DNA from: Hypericum androsaemum
Lineage: Eukaryota; Streptophyta; Magnoliopsida; Malpighiales; Hypericaceae
Direction: 5' to 3'
Assembly: GCA_963995505.1 (NCBI GenBank)
Contig: OZ023181.1
Span: 21,262,221 to 21,326,220 of the forward strand
DNA length: 64,000 bases
Below are positions 10,674-20,596 of this stretch, one piece after another. Within the stretch, counting starts at the first letter, position 1. Every line of letters starts with the position of its first letter. Below the pieces are notes generated by a model that ran no database searches, had not been told where the DNA came from, and saw only the letters and a list, made by a program, of their open reading frames with translations. The translations under genes were made by a program, and so were the position numbers.

Positions 10674-11553
10674 GGGCAAATTACATCCCTGTACTTTGGT
10701 CAGCCTCCCCCTAGGGTCCCTGGATTTTGGAAAATGATTGTCCCATCCCTAAGTTTTGATGATAATAGACTCTCGGGTCTCTGGAGCCGGAATATTCCAT
10801 ATTCTCCGGCGAACCCCCACTTGAAATGACCAAAATACCCTTTCTTGTTAAATTTTACTCCTCACTTGGACGACGAGGAGTCGTCGTCGTCGTTGGGGTC
10901 GCGGTGGACTGCCGCGACGAGACGGAGATGGCGCGCTCAAGCGTCTTGGTCGGGGTCGCGGTGGACTGCCGTAAGGAGATAGAGACGGCGCGCTCCAGCA
11001 TCTTGGTCGGGGTCGCGGTGGCGCTCAGGCTCAATGGGTTGCCGCCGCCGTGGTGCTTTATTGCGTGAGGTTGGTCGATGCCGTGAGGTTCGTCGACGCC
11101 GTGAGGTGACGATGCCGTGAGGTGACGATGACAGAAAATGGCTTCACTTGCTAATGGAATCTCCAATTCTATTTTAAACTCCAATTCCACTGTCGAATCC
11201 CTAAAATGGCTTCACTTGCTTATTTAAACTCTAATTTCATTTAAAGCAGCTTCAAATCATCCAGGCAATTTCTGTGTTTTGTTCTCTGAGTTTAATTTTC
11301 TCTTTCGCTTCGCTAAGTGGGTTTGTTCGAGGAAGAAGGTGAAGTGAGGAATGAGGGAATTTTTTATTTTTAAGTGGGAGGGGTATTTTGGTCATTTCAA
11401 GTGGGGGTTCACCGGAAAAAAAGGAATATTCCGGCTCCAGGGACCCGAGAGTCTATTATCATCAAAACTTAGGGACTGGAGAATCATTTTCCAAAAGTCG
11501 GGGATCCTAGGGGGAAGGTGACCAAAGGACAGGAATGTGAGAGTAATTTGCCC
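10674..11553. mobile_element. MULE-like foldback element C
   Basis: An 880-bp element with inverted terminal repeats of about 170 bp. The left end is GGGCAAATTAC and the right end is GTAATTTGCCC; the arms share CCTAGGG(G)T/ATCC, TTTTGATGATAATAGACTC and GACCAAAATACC. A perfect 9-bp duplication AAGAATAAA flanks it (10665-10673, 11554-11562). Terminal text (GGNCAAATTA..., GGTCCCTGG, TGACCAAAATRCC) matches element A and the partial element near 15120, so they form one family. The interior is GC-rich with a 57-bp tandem repeat. Confidence 0.88.
10893..11023 (+). repeat. 57-bp tandem repeat in element C
   Basis: Two full 57-bp units and a partial third start GGGGTCGCGGTGG and end CAGC/GTCTTGGTC. 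They are open in a frame reading LVGVAVDCR-type repeats. This is GC-rich, low-complexity DNA with no recognised protein; it may be captured exon sequence that has expanded. Confidence 0.7.
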
Positions 11554-11740
11554 AAGAATAAATGGTACGAAGACGCTCGAGCCCCGAAAGTGGGGAGCGA
11601 AATGACACCTGTTATTGACAATTTAGCGTGTTCATCTGTTTTGTTAATCATGTTAAGAGTTAAGACAATAAATTACCTTATAATCGATGACCACTTCCGA
11701 TTTGTTGGGTTGGGTTTTCTGTCCGAATTTGGAAATGTCT

Positions 11741-12671
11741 GGGTTTTTTATATATCAAAATGGTGTTAAAGTACCAATTTATTACCAAAATGGTGTTACT
11801 ATTGAAAATATTCTGAGAATGGTGTCCCTTTTCAAGATTGGAAAAAAATTTCGACATGGAGATCCTAGATCGAAATTTGTTTTTGACTTGGGACCAAATC
11901 GAAAAAAATTTCGACTTCCGTGGTCGAAAGATTCTTTTCGATTTTGGTCTCAGGTCGAAAAAAAATTTTAACCTGGGACCAAAATCGAAAATATTTTTTG
12001 ACCTGGGACCAAATTTGCATTAAATTTTTGAAAAATGGGTCTAAGTTGATTTAAAAATTAGGTCTGAGTTGACATTCCTATTCACTGTACCTCTAGTATG
12101 ACATACGTTCCAAAGCTATTTCAACCACAATAACTAACAAAGATAATAGAAGTGTACTGTAGCACCATTATCGAAAATGGAAAAAAAAACTAACAAAGAT
12201 AATGAAAGTGTACTGTAGCACCATTATTTTTGTTAAAATAATAAAAAATCTAAAAAACTCGAAAAATAGGTGATAGATTCTTCTTCTATTTTTGAAAATT
12301 TTCCCTCACTTTAACACTTTAATTATCTTTGTTAGATTTTTCGATTTTTTGTGGGTGAAAAATAGTGCTACAGTACGCTTTCACTATCTGCTACAGTAGA
12401 ATCATGGTCCTTGGTCGAAAAATATTTTCGATTTTGGACCCAGGTCGAAATTTTTTTTCGACCTGGGACCGAAATCGAAAAGAATCATTCGACCACGGAA
12501 GTCAAAAAAAAATTTCGATTTGGTCCCAAGTCAAAAAAATTTTCGATCTAGGGTTCCCAGGTCGAAATTTTTTTTCAATCTTGAAAAGGGACACCATTCT
12601 TAGAATATTTTCAATAGTAACACAATTTTGGTAATAAATTAGTACTGTAGCACCATATTAGTAAAAAGCCC
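11741..12671. mobile_element. Foldback element D, MULE-like
   Basis: A 931-bp element. The left end is GGGTTTTTTATATATC and the right end is the complement of GGGCTTTTTACTAATATGG. The arms continue with a long, near-perfect inverted repeat: AATGGTGTTACTATTGAAAA and ATTCTNAGAATGGTGTCCC pair with 12580-12640. Inside are further inverted copies of CGACCTGGGACCAAAATCGA-type units. An 8-bp direct repeat AAATGTCT flanks it (11733-11740, 12672-12679). The centre contains a ~47-bp tandem duplication (GTGTACTGTAGCACCATTAT, about 12150 and 12210). No protein-coding content is supported. Confidence 0.75.
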
Positions 12672-14408
12672 AAATGTCTTTGAGAGGCGGGAAATAGTAT
12701 AACAACTCCCGACATTGCGAAGTTCGGATTTATCAACTCGGGATGAAGATTCTAGCGTGATATTATTGTAAATTAATTTTGTATTGTTGTATATACACTA
12801 TCCTTATTTCATCACAAATAATTGTTAAAAAAATCTATCAAACTCATTATTTTAAATTTTGAATTTGATATGAAAATTTTAACAATAGCCCATGATATAC
12901 TAATTTATAGTTAATTGCTTCTTCTCCATTAATCATACAAGGACTATGGAAAGTGTTTCCGAATATAGGTGAGGAGGGCCACTATTATCTAGATTTTATG
13001 GAAAGCCTAAGAGAAATCAGTACCAACTACTAATAATCAAGACGACAAGTGCCCTCTGGAATAAGACATGTATAGTCAAACTGTTTGATGGGCTAGAATA
13101 GTAAAAAATGGGTAAATTAATTTTTTATATTTAACTAAATATTTGATTTCAAATACTATAGATATACTTGTATTAAAATTTGATAAAAAATTTTGTTAAC
13201 TTTTCAGGTAATATCCTACTCGAACCTTTAATAATTAGCTTGATTAATATCCGGATATCAAATATTCAATTTTAAAAGTTGTACAACTGTGTATTTAGCA
13301 GGCCAATCATGTGGCAGGTCCTACCACATTCGGTCGGCCATTATTAACGGCCCATACGCATTCTTGTTCAGCTTATGGGGCCGCCACTGCATTTTGGATC
13401 TCCCGTTACGTACTAATTGGTTTCGTACTTTTTTTTACTGGAGCCGGGACATCAATTAGTTGTTGGATTCCTGGTAGCGTAGGAAAGCAATTTTGGAGGA
13501 TTTGCGCTGTTAAGATGTTCTTCCATACTAAATTATAATATTTTGGAACGTTATTTTTATGATAAATAAAAAAAGAAAGTAAATTTTGTACAACTCATTA
13601 TAAAATTGTCTGGACCAACAACTTAAAAGTTACTTCTCATTATGGATTCTTCCCTAAATTTATCGTCTATAAAACCAAAAGCATATTCTTTCCAAGTGTT
13701 CGCTTTTAAGCAAGCCAATAAATCTAAGTTAGTGTGTTATTATCACATTTGATTAGCTGGATTAACTTTTCATTTATGACATTGGTAGGAGAATATTCGG
13801 AAGTGCGGTTATTTGATTTCGGAGGTCTTTTTTTGACTTTTTGGTTGATGGGTTCGGTGGCTGACCTTCCAATGTAGGAATTGGGAAGGGAAAAGGCCAA
13901 GTCAATGGAGACATGCTTGTTCAATAAGATGGACTGTTCTGTTCGGCGAGAGTCAACAACCTTGGAGAAGAAGAAAAGAATAGTTTGTATTTTAAAAGTC
14001 ATTAACCAGCAAATACCTTAAATACTTGTTTAAACAAATACAAATAAAGCATTATAGCATACATGATGATTAATTCCGCACAATTGATATGCAATTATAG
14101 TGTCAGAACGACTCTCTAGTAAATTTGAAAATGAAGTCCGCTACTTCACTATTCTCATGCCATGTATTAATTAACTCGTTTTCGCAGCATCCATAAATGC
14201 GACCGAAAATCTACATATTTACTATATCCGAATTTAAGTAATATCAACCGAGAAAAATATTAAGTCTAACTCTGATCCAAATCCATACGAGTTAATTGGT
14301 TTGATTTGGCCCATAGCCAATTGGGTCATAACTTTTTCGATTTAGTTATGAATACCACTCAGGAGTAAGGACTGATGACCAAGCCTGAGAGCCGATAATA
14401 TATAGCCG

Positions 14409-14410
<2 letters not shown>

Positions 14411-14461
<51 letters not shown>
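14411..14461. repeat. (TA)n microsatellite
   Basis: About 25 uninterrupted TA units, preceded by a duplicated AGCCGATAATATAT phrase. Confidence 0.95.
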
Positions 14462-14466
<5 letters not shown>

Positions 14467-14779
14467 TGATAATATGTTATTTTCTAAGAAGGAAAAATTG
14501 TACTTTAATATTTTATAGTTTACACTTGAATATTTTATGGTTTAAAATGCACATAACATATCTGTCAAACTTTTTTATAAATTTTTGTTTAAAAGACACC
14601 AACAACTACTTGAAAATTTTTAACGAAATAACGCTGTGTTGCTACTTGCGAGACGACCATGTGGCAATTGACTGGGATGAGTCGTTGATGAAAATGAAGC
14701 TGCACTCTTGTTTCTAGAAAAACATGATCGGATGCCTCGCCTCAAAGCCGCCACCTAGCTTTAATTGATATGTTTTAGT

Positions 14780-14890
14780 TAATAATAATAAGAGTTTGTT
14801 TGAACTCTTTTAGCTAGTTAGAAAAGTTATTAGCATTAATAATAAGAGTTTGTTTGGACTCTTTTAAATAGTTAGACAAGTATTAGTATT
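14780..14890 (+). repeat. ~64-bp tandem duplication
   Basis: Two adjacent copies of AATAATAAGAGTTTGTTTG... each followed by ACTCTTTTA and a TAGTTAGA-containing tail. Each unit holds a small inverted repeat (AAGAGTT...AACTCTT). No known function. Confidence 0.65.
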
Positions 14891-15119
14891 TTGAAAGTTT
14901 TATTAGGAGTTGAATTTTTTGGTTCTTTATAAGGAAGATAGATTGTTTGAAGCATTGAATTTGATAATAAAAATCGGGCTTACCCTAAATTCTTTGTCAT
15001 TTTTAGGTATTATAAATATTAACAAAACAAAACTCTTATCGTTACCTTTCTACACACCTTTCGTTGTACTAGTCGTCAATGACATAGGAGCAGACAAATT
15101 ATCAAGCGCAAATTATCAA

Positions 15120-15417
15120 GCGCAAATTATTCTCAAGTCCTTGCAATATAGTTTTATCACTCGCAGGTTCCTGTATTTCGAAAATAGTATATGAGGTCCC
15201 TACTTTTTAGGAAAATGTTGATCTCGGGTCCCTGGCTGACGTCAGTGGTCTTTTTTTTGTCCTAGAAATGACCAAAATACCCCTAACAAAAAAACTCCAA
15301 AATACTCTCGAATATTATTTTTGTTAGGGGTATTTTGGTCATTTCCATGACAAAAATTTGAAAAATCGAGTGCTGGCGTCAGCCAGAGACCCGAGACCAA
15401 TATTTCTCTAAGTCTTG
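15120..15417. mobile_element. Partial foldback element E, upstream of the first RBR gene
   Basis: An inverted-repeat element of the family of elements A and C. The left arm starts GCGCAAATTATTCTCAAG and contains CTCGGGTCCCTGGCTGACG and GACCAAAATACCCCTAACAA. The right arm is its inverse (TTGTTAGGGGTATTTTGGTC ... GTCAGCCAGAGACCCGAGA). The right arm stops near 15417 and lacks the AAATTA terminus, so the element is truncated on that side and has no target duplication. It ends about 110 bp before the first RBR start codon. Confidence 0.7.
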
Positions 15418-15527
15418 CATCGACGTGGCGCCCAAGCTAGGTTTGTGGCATAAAAGTTTGAGCCCGCCACCGCCAATTTCACAACCTCCGATTTGTGGGT
15501 AAAAATTCTCAACGCCGGGAAGCAACG

Positions 15528-18500
15528 ATGCTCCGGAGGAAGACGACCAGGAGAGGAGGAGGCGGGGCCCACCACGACCAACCCAGGCAAGGACAGGGAC
15601 CAATTGGACAAGGCGGGGAAGGGGAAGACTCTCTTCCTTCTACTTGTCATAGGCCGCAGCGGAATCCCGACCGGGTCCGTCGTAATCGGCGCGGGTACGG
15701 GTCCAAGCAGCGGTTCGTCAGGAAAACGGACGTCGTAAAGTCTCAAGCTGAACTGGGTTCTGATCCTCCCGAGGAGCCGCCGGAGCTGGAACTCGAGCCG
15801 GAGCCCGAGCGGCCTTGTGTTGAGGATGAGGTAAAGACTGGTTCTTTAGGAGCCGAGAGTAGTGGGCTTGATGTGGAGAAGGAGGAGGAGGAGGAGGACG
15901 TGGGAAGAAGGTTGATGAACTTGAGGTTGGTTTCCAAGGTGAAGGAGCCGGAGTTATCTGAGGAGCAGCTCAGGATCAATGACCAATTGCAAGAAGACGA
16001 GGTAACTTCGCGTTAAGAGTATCTGTGTTTGCCCTTGATGCTATGTGGATTATATAGATATGCCCTCGATTCGATTGTTCGAGCTATATGGTCATTGGGT
16101 TAATAGAGGGCAGGAGTATTAAGAACTTGAAATTGGTTGCCTTGAATTGTTCATTCGTTTTAGTTGGGGTTAGTGTCAATGTGCAACATTCAGCTATAGC
16201 CTGTCTTTCCTCTTTAGAAAAAAAAAGCTATAGCCTGTCTTTTGCTATCTAAAAAGGTGAACAAAAGATGCCATAAATTATACACGGGAAAGCTAGCCTC
16301 AGTCAGAAAACCGAATCAACGGAGAAAAGAACTCAACGAGAGCTGGCAAGAACATTCGTTACTAAAGAATTACCAGTCCTTTTGTCTCCGTTGCTCAGAA
16401 GGAAGGTCAGAGGAAGTATTGGAGTATGAAAAACCAACTCCAACAAGGGAGTCCAAGAATATTATGTTGGGAACTGCAAAACGATAACAACTTCTCAACA
16501 AAACCAATAGAAACAATCCCAAACATTTGAAAATGCACACTTAAGCCAAGATCTAGTCCTTTCACCGAATCTTGTTTTTAAGCCAAGGACTAAATTCTAG
16601 GGACCTGAACACATGTGATGGATACCAGCTTCTGCACTGTGAGTATATATAGTTGATAAAGGTGGTGATAAGTGAATCAAATTCGGGCTGTAATCAACCC
16701 AGTCCAGGTAACTTGGGCAAGCTCAGATAGAGAAGGAAATTACTACCATGCAAGTGATATGTTTCTTGATACCAACAAGCGTTCGACAAAGAGTTGTTCT
16801 AACTTGACCTAGGTTTGCAATCATCAATTGTTTCTGCATCGAGTTTGATTGATGTCGAGTGGTTTCACAACTTTCATGGCACTTTATTTGCCTCAATCCG
16901 GTTCTTTTAGCCATATGCTTGTTGGTTGCCTTGAATGGTTCCTTCCTTTTAATTGTTGTTAGTGCCAATGTCAAGCATCCAGTTAACCTATACTTGGCTA
17001 TTTAGCTTTGAGTTTGCTGTAATTGCGAGTTTGGGTTTTTGCTGCCTTGTAAAAGAACCTTCCTTCAGGGTCCTTACTGATGGCAACATTATCTCTTTTA
17101 TTATATGATAGGCTTTCCCATGTAGTGCATTTCTGTGTTCTATCACTCAGTTCATTTCTTGCAGTTGCTTGCTATGGAGTCCATCTTTGGAGACAATGTC
17201 TTTACTCTTGACAGAGTGGAAGAGCTTCTGTGTTTTCAGGTTAGTTAGGTTTTACGTCCTTTGTCCACGAATGCAAGTGACAACGGCTAAAACATTTGGA
17301 CCATCTTGCAGATTAATGTGCACATGGAAGCTCTTAATGGAATTACAGTTACTGCAAAGCTTGATTCTTCCACAAATGGCGAAAATCCGGATGGTTTCTC
17401 TTATTCCTTCAATGTTCAACATCTGCCACCTATAGGGTTGACTTGCTTATTACCTAAATCTTACCCAAGTCATCAGCCTCCGCACTTTACTATCTCTGTC
17501 CAGTGGTTGGACTCTGCTAGAATCACCAGCCTCTGTTCTATGCTAGACTCCATCTGGATGGACCAACCTGGACAAGAAGTTATATATGGGTGGGTTGAAT
17601 GGTTACAAAACTCTTCTCTTTCTCATCTTGGATTTGATGGAGAGATTACACTCGGTCCTTATGGTGTGAAAAAGATCGGAGATCAACGTGCAATTTCAGG
17701 GAGTGTATCCCCCGATGTTGACATTCCATCATTAAAGAGGTACAACGATGAGAAATGCCATGAGCACTTCCTCAAGAACTTACAAGAATGCTGCATTTGT
17801 TACAGCGAATTTCTAGGTAACTTCTTGCTTCATCAGCCATTTCGTGACTTTGATAGTTGAGTAAATCTTCTTTCTGTTTCAACATGCTTGAAATCATCTC
17901 TCTCTCCATGATACTTGACCGCTATATATGTTCACATGGAAATGTTTTTGTTATCTCAAATTTGTTTGTGTTTCGCTATTCTAACAGGCAGTGACTTTAT
18001 CAAGCTGCCATGTCAGCACTTCTTCTGTTCGACATGCATGAAGATTTATTCTGACATGCATGTATCAGAAGGCACAGTGAATAAGCTTCTTTGTCCGGAA
18101 GCAAAATGTGGGGGTATGATTCCACCTGGTTTACTGAAAAGGTTGCTTGGCAATGAAGAATACGGACGCTGGGAGTCCTTTACGCTACAGAAAACACTGG
18201 ATTCGATGTCTGATATCGCCTATTGCCCGAGGTGTGAGACTCCCTGCATAGAAGATGAAGAACATCATGCACAATGCACCAAGTGCTTCTTTAGCTTTTG
18301 CACATTGTGCAGAGAAAGACGCCATGTAGGAACAGCTTGTTTAACCCCAGAATTGAAGATCAAGATCCTGCAAGTGAGTTTTACGTTATCATCCTTTTTC
18401 TTTGTTTGCTTGCCAAATTTGGTACTGCTTGGAGGGAATGTAGCTCTTCCTGTCAGGTCAATTTTGTTGTACCGAAGTCGGTACGAGTTAAGGTGCCTTA

Positions 18501-19470
18501 TGCTGATAAGTTATGTTCATGATAAATGACTTTTTTTTTCCTAGCTGCTGCTGCTATACATGATAGCTTTCAGTTTCAATTATGGCCAGACAAATATTTT
18601 TCGGGGAATCTGAATATTACTTTCCCGAGGCTGGAAACATCCTCCCTAGCCACCCCTTACAATTTTAAGCCATGTTGTGCTTCTGGCCGGTAATGGCTCT
18701 GGCCATATGCTCGTCCCTGGACTCATCATGCAGCTATTCTCTTCTTCTTTTTTCCCTTTACAGGACCGGCAGAATTCACGAAACATGGGAGATGAGCAGA
18801 GACGCAAGGAGCGCGAGATGATCAATGATCTTTTGAGTGTCAAAGAAGCACTTCGTGATGCAAAGCAATGCCCATCTTGTAAGATGGCAATCTCGAAAAT
18901 TGAAGGTTGTAATAAGATGGTGTGCGGGAACTGTGGGCGGTTCTTCTGCTTCAAATGTAACAAGGCAATCAAGGGATACGAGCATTTCCAGTAAGCGATT
19001 CTCTTGATGTAGTTAGTACCAATTACTTGCTTACAAATTGTTGCCGGTCAGATATCTCAAATACTTTTTTTTCGTCACATTGAAGGGAAGGAGAATGTAA
19101 TTTGTTCCCCGAAGTAGAAATTCAGCGCTGGGAACAGCAAATGAACCAACGCCAAGCCGAGGCTCAGATCCGAGCAGAACTTTTTGCCGCCCATGGTCAT
19201 GCTTGCCCTAGTTGCCGTCAAGTCAACGCAAAGGTGAGTGGAAATAATCTTTACGCAGAACAAAACGGATGGTAAAATGTCCGCCTTTGCGTCTTTATTA
19301 CTTGGACCGACTCTCGTTTTTTATTCCGTGCTGCATTACAGGTTGGGAACAACAACCACATCTTCTGCTGGGCATGCCAACAGCACTATTGCTTCCTTTG
19401 TAGAAAGATTGTGAGGCGCTCCTCGGAGCACTACGGGCCCAAGGGCTGCAAACAACATACTGCAGGATGA
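15528..19470 (+). CDS. RWD-RBR E3 ubiquitin ligase, tandem copy 1
   Basis: Seven exons: 15528-16001, 17165-17239, 17312-17816, 17988-18373, 18764-18990, 19086-19233 and 19342-19470, all in frame, giving 647 residues. Residues 1-158 are a basic then acidic low-complexity N-terminus (MLRRKTTRR start). An RWD domain follows ([10 protein letters not shown], then [13 protein letters not shown] with the YPxxxPP signature). The RBR module comprises RING1 from CCICYSEF near 342, an IBR (CPRCETPC...[12 protein letters not shown]) and RING2. RING2 carries GCNKM with Cys529 as the predicted ubiquitin-accepting cysteine, and a further Cys/His pair lies at the C-terminus. This order is that of RNF14-like ligases. 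Substrates are unknown. The partner copy is at 20597-23926. Intron 1 is 1.16 kb here and only 0.2 kb in the partner. Confidence 0.9.
16020..17164 (+). other. Enlarged intron 1 of RBR copy 1
   Basis: Non-coding sequence of about 1.16 kb. It contains two diverged copies, about 0.8 kb apart (near 16130 and 16922), of a stretch starting TTGGTTGCCTTGAAT and including TTAGTG(T/C)CAATGT. It also has a local duplication of AGCTATAGCCTGTCTTT near 16190 and 16228. The intron thus grew partly by internal duplication. No gene is seen in it. Confidence 0.55.
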
Positions 19471-20596
19471 CGACTATCATGCTACACACAACACTCTCTC
19501 TCCATACCGCATTTGTACCGGGTCGGTCATCTTGTTGTAACCGAGTGCCAATTGAACTGGATTTTTCCTTTTTATTCTTCATCGAGATTTTGGAGTTCGA
19601 TTCATGTAGGATTATTTTTTTTGAAAAGTAAATTATTACACTATTTAAACTTTGGACCTACGCGTCTTGTACAGTTGAGCTATAAGTCATTTACCATTCA
19701 TGTAGTACTCCTCGGGGTATTGAATGGGTTGATTAATTTGTTACATGAATTTTTGGTGAGCGTTTATTACTTGAATATATTTGTATTTGATTAAAATATA
19801 CACATTTTGAACCAGAGAAGTGTTGCTTGTCAAATTAGTTAAAATTAGATGAGAAAGAAAAGGAAGATAGAAATAATAGATGGTGTATGGTCATTATGCA
19901 TCTCATACTCGTCAATGATTTTTATTTCAATATTTTTTTACAGTAAGACTTGATTCTAAGATCTAATTAAATTTAAATTTTTTACCGTTGGAAACAAACA
20001 AAGGAATGTAGATTTGACTGGGGTAATCTTTATTATTCAAATTTTGAAAAATGTAACAAATTCGGCAGAAAACATGGGCTAAAAAAAGACAATACAGTGA
20101 ATGGAAGATAATACTGATTAATGAGATGGGTTTCAGATTTTTCCAGATTGCTATTTCGAATTCTTTTGAAGTCAAAATTCCTTTCGATGGGCCCCACGAA
20201 CTTTCTGGGCCTCGGTATCTGAGCAGAATTCCTGGGCCCACAATCTCCATACAAATTTGATATAAATTTGGGAAAGGAGTAACGGCGCCAAATATATAGC
20301 CGAGAATCAAGGCTTCTGTTAGTTAGTTAGTTAGTTAGTTAGGGTCTCCAAATCCCAAAACCGCAGAGATTAAAATTCCAACAAGCTCATATAAAGAAAG
20401 AATCAAAAGGTTTTTCATTAGGTATCCACTCCACTCCACTCCAGTCCCAAAACCCTAAATCCGCAGATTTAACCTCGTGCCAACAAACACTTGGATCAAA
20501 CGATAGGTCGAATCCGACTCGAACTGGATTACGAATGGCGTGCTGTTTCCACCATAGAAGATCACGGTCTATAGTAATCCCCCTTGCAAAGCGACA
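19471..20596. other. Intergenic between the RBR genes
   Basis: Holds the 3' flank of RBR copy 1 and the promoter and leader of copy 2. A (GTTA)6 tract lies at 20318-20342 and GGGCCC-containing motifs near 20190-20240. There is no supported gene; the minus-strand frame at 19963-20310 is AT-rich and unlike any family. Confidence 0.55.
20318..20342. repeat. (GTTA)n microsatellite
   Basis: Six tetranucleotide units about 255 bp upstream of the RBR copy 2 start codon. Confidence 0.95.

Larger units (their letters stand above)
12680..15119. other. Long AT-rich intergenic region
   Basis: About 2.4 kb without a supported gene. Open frames at 13311-13538, 13724-14002 and 14466-14717 are short, AT-biased and unlike any family I recognise. 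It contains the (TA)n tract at 14411-14461 and a small tandem duplication near 14780-14890. Confidence 0.55.

Noticed and set aside
13311..14717. Short open frames in the AT-rich intergenic region
   Set aside because: Under 95 codons, AT-driven or hydrophobic composition, no splice or promoter context and no family match.
16242..16487. Open frame in RBR copy 1 intron 1
   Set aside because: It lies between exons 1 and 2, which join perfectly without it, and the paralog lacks it.
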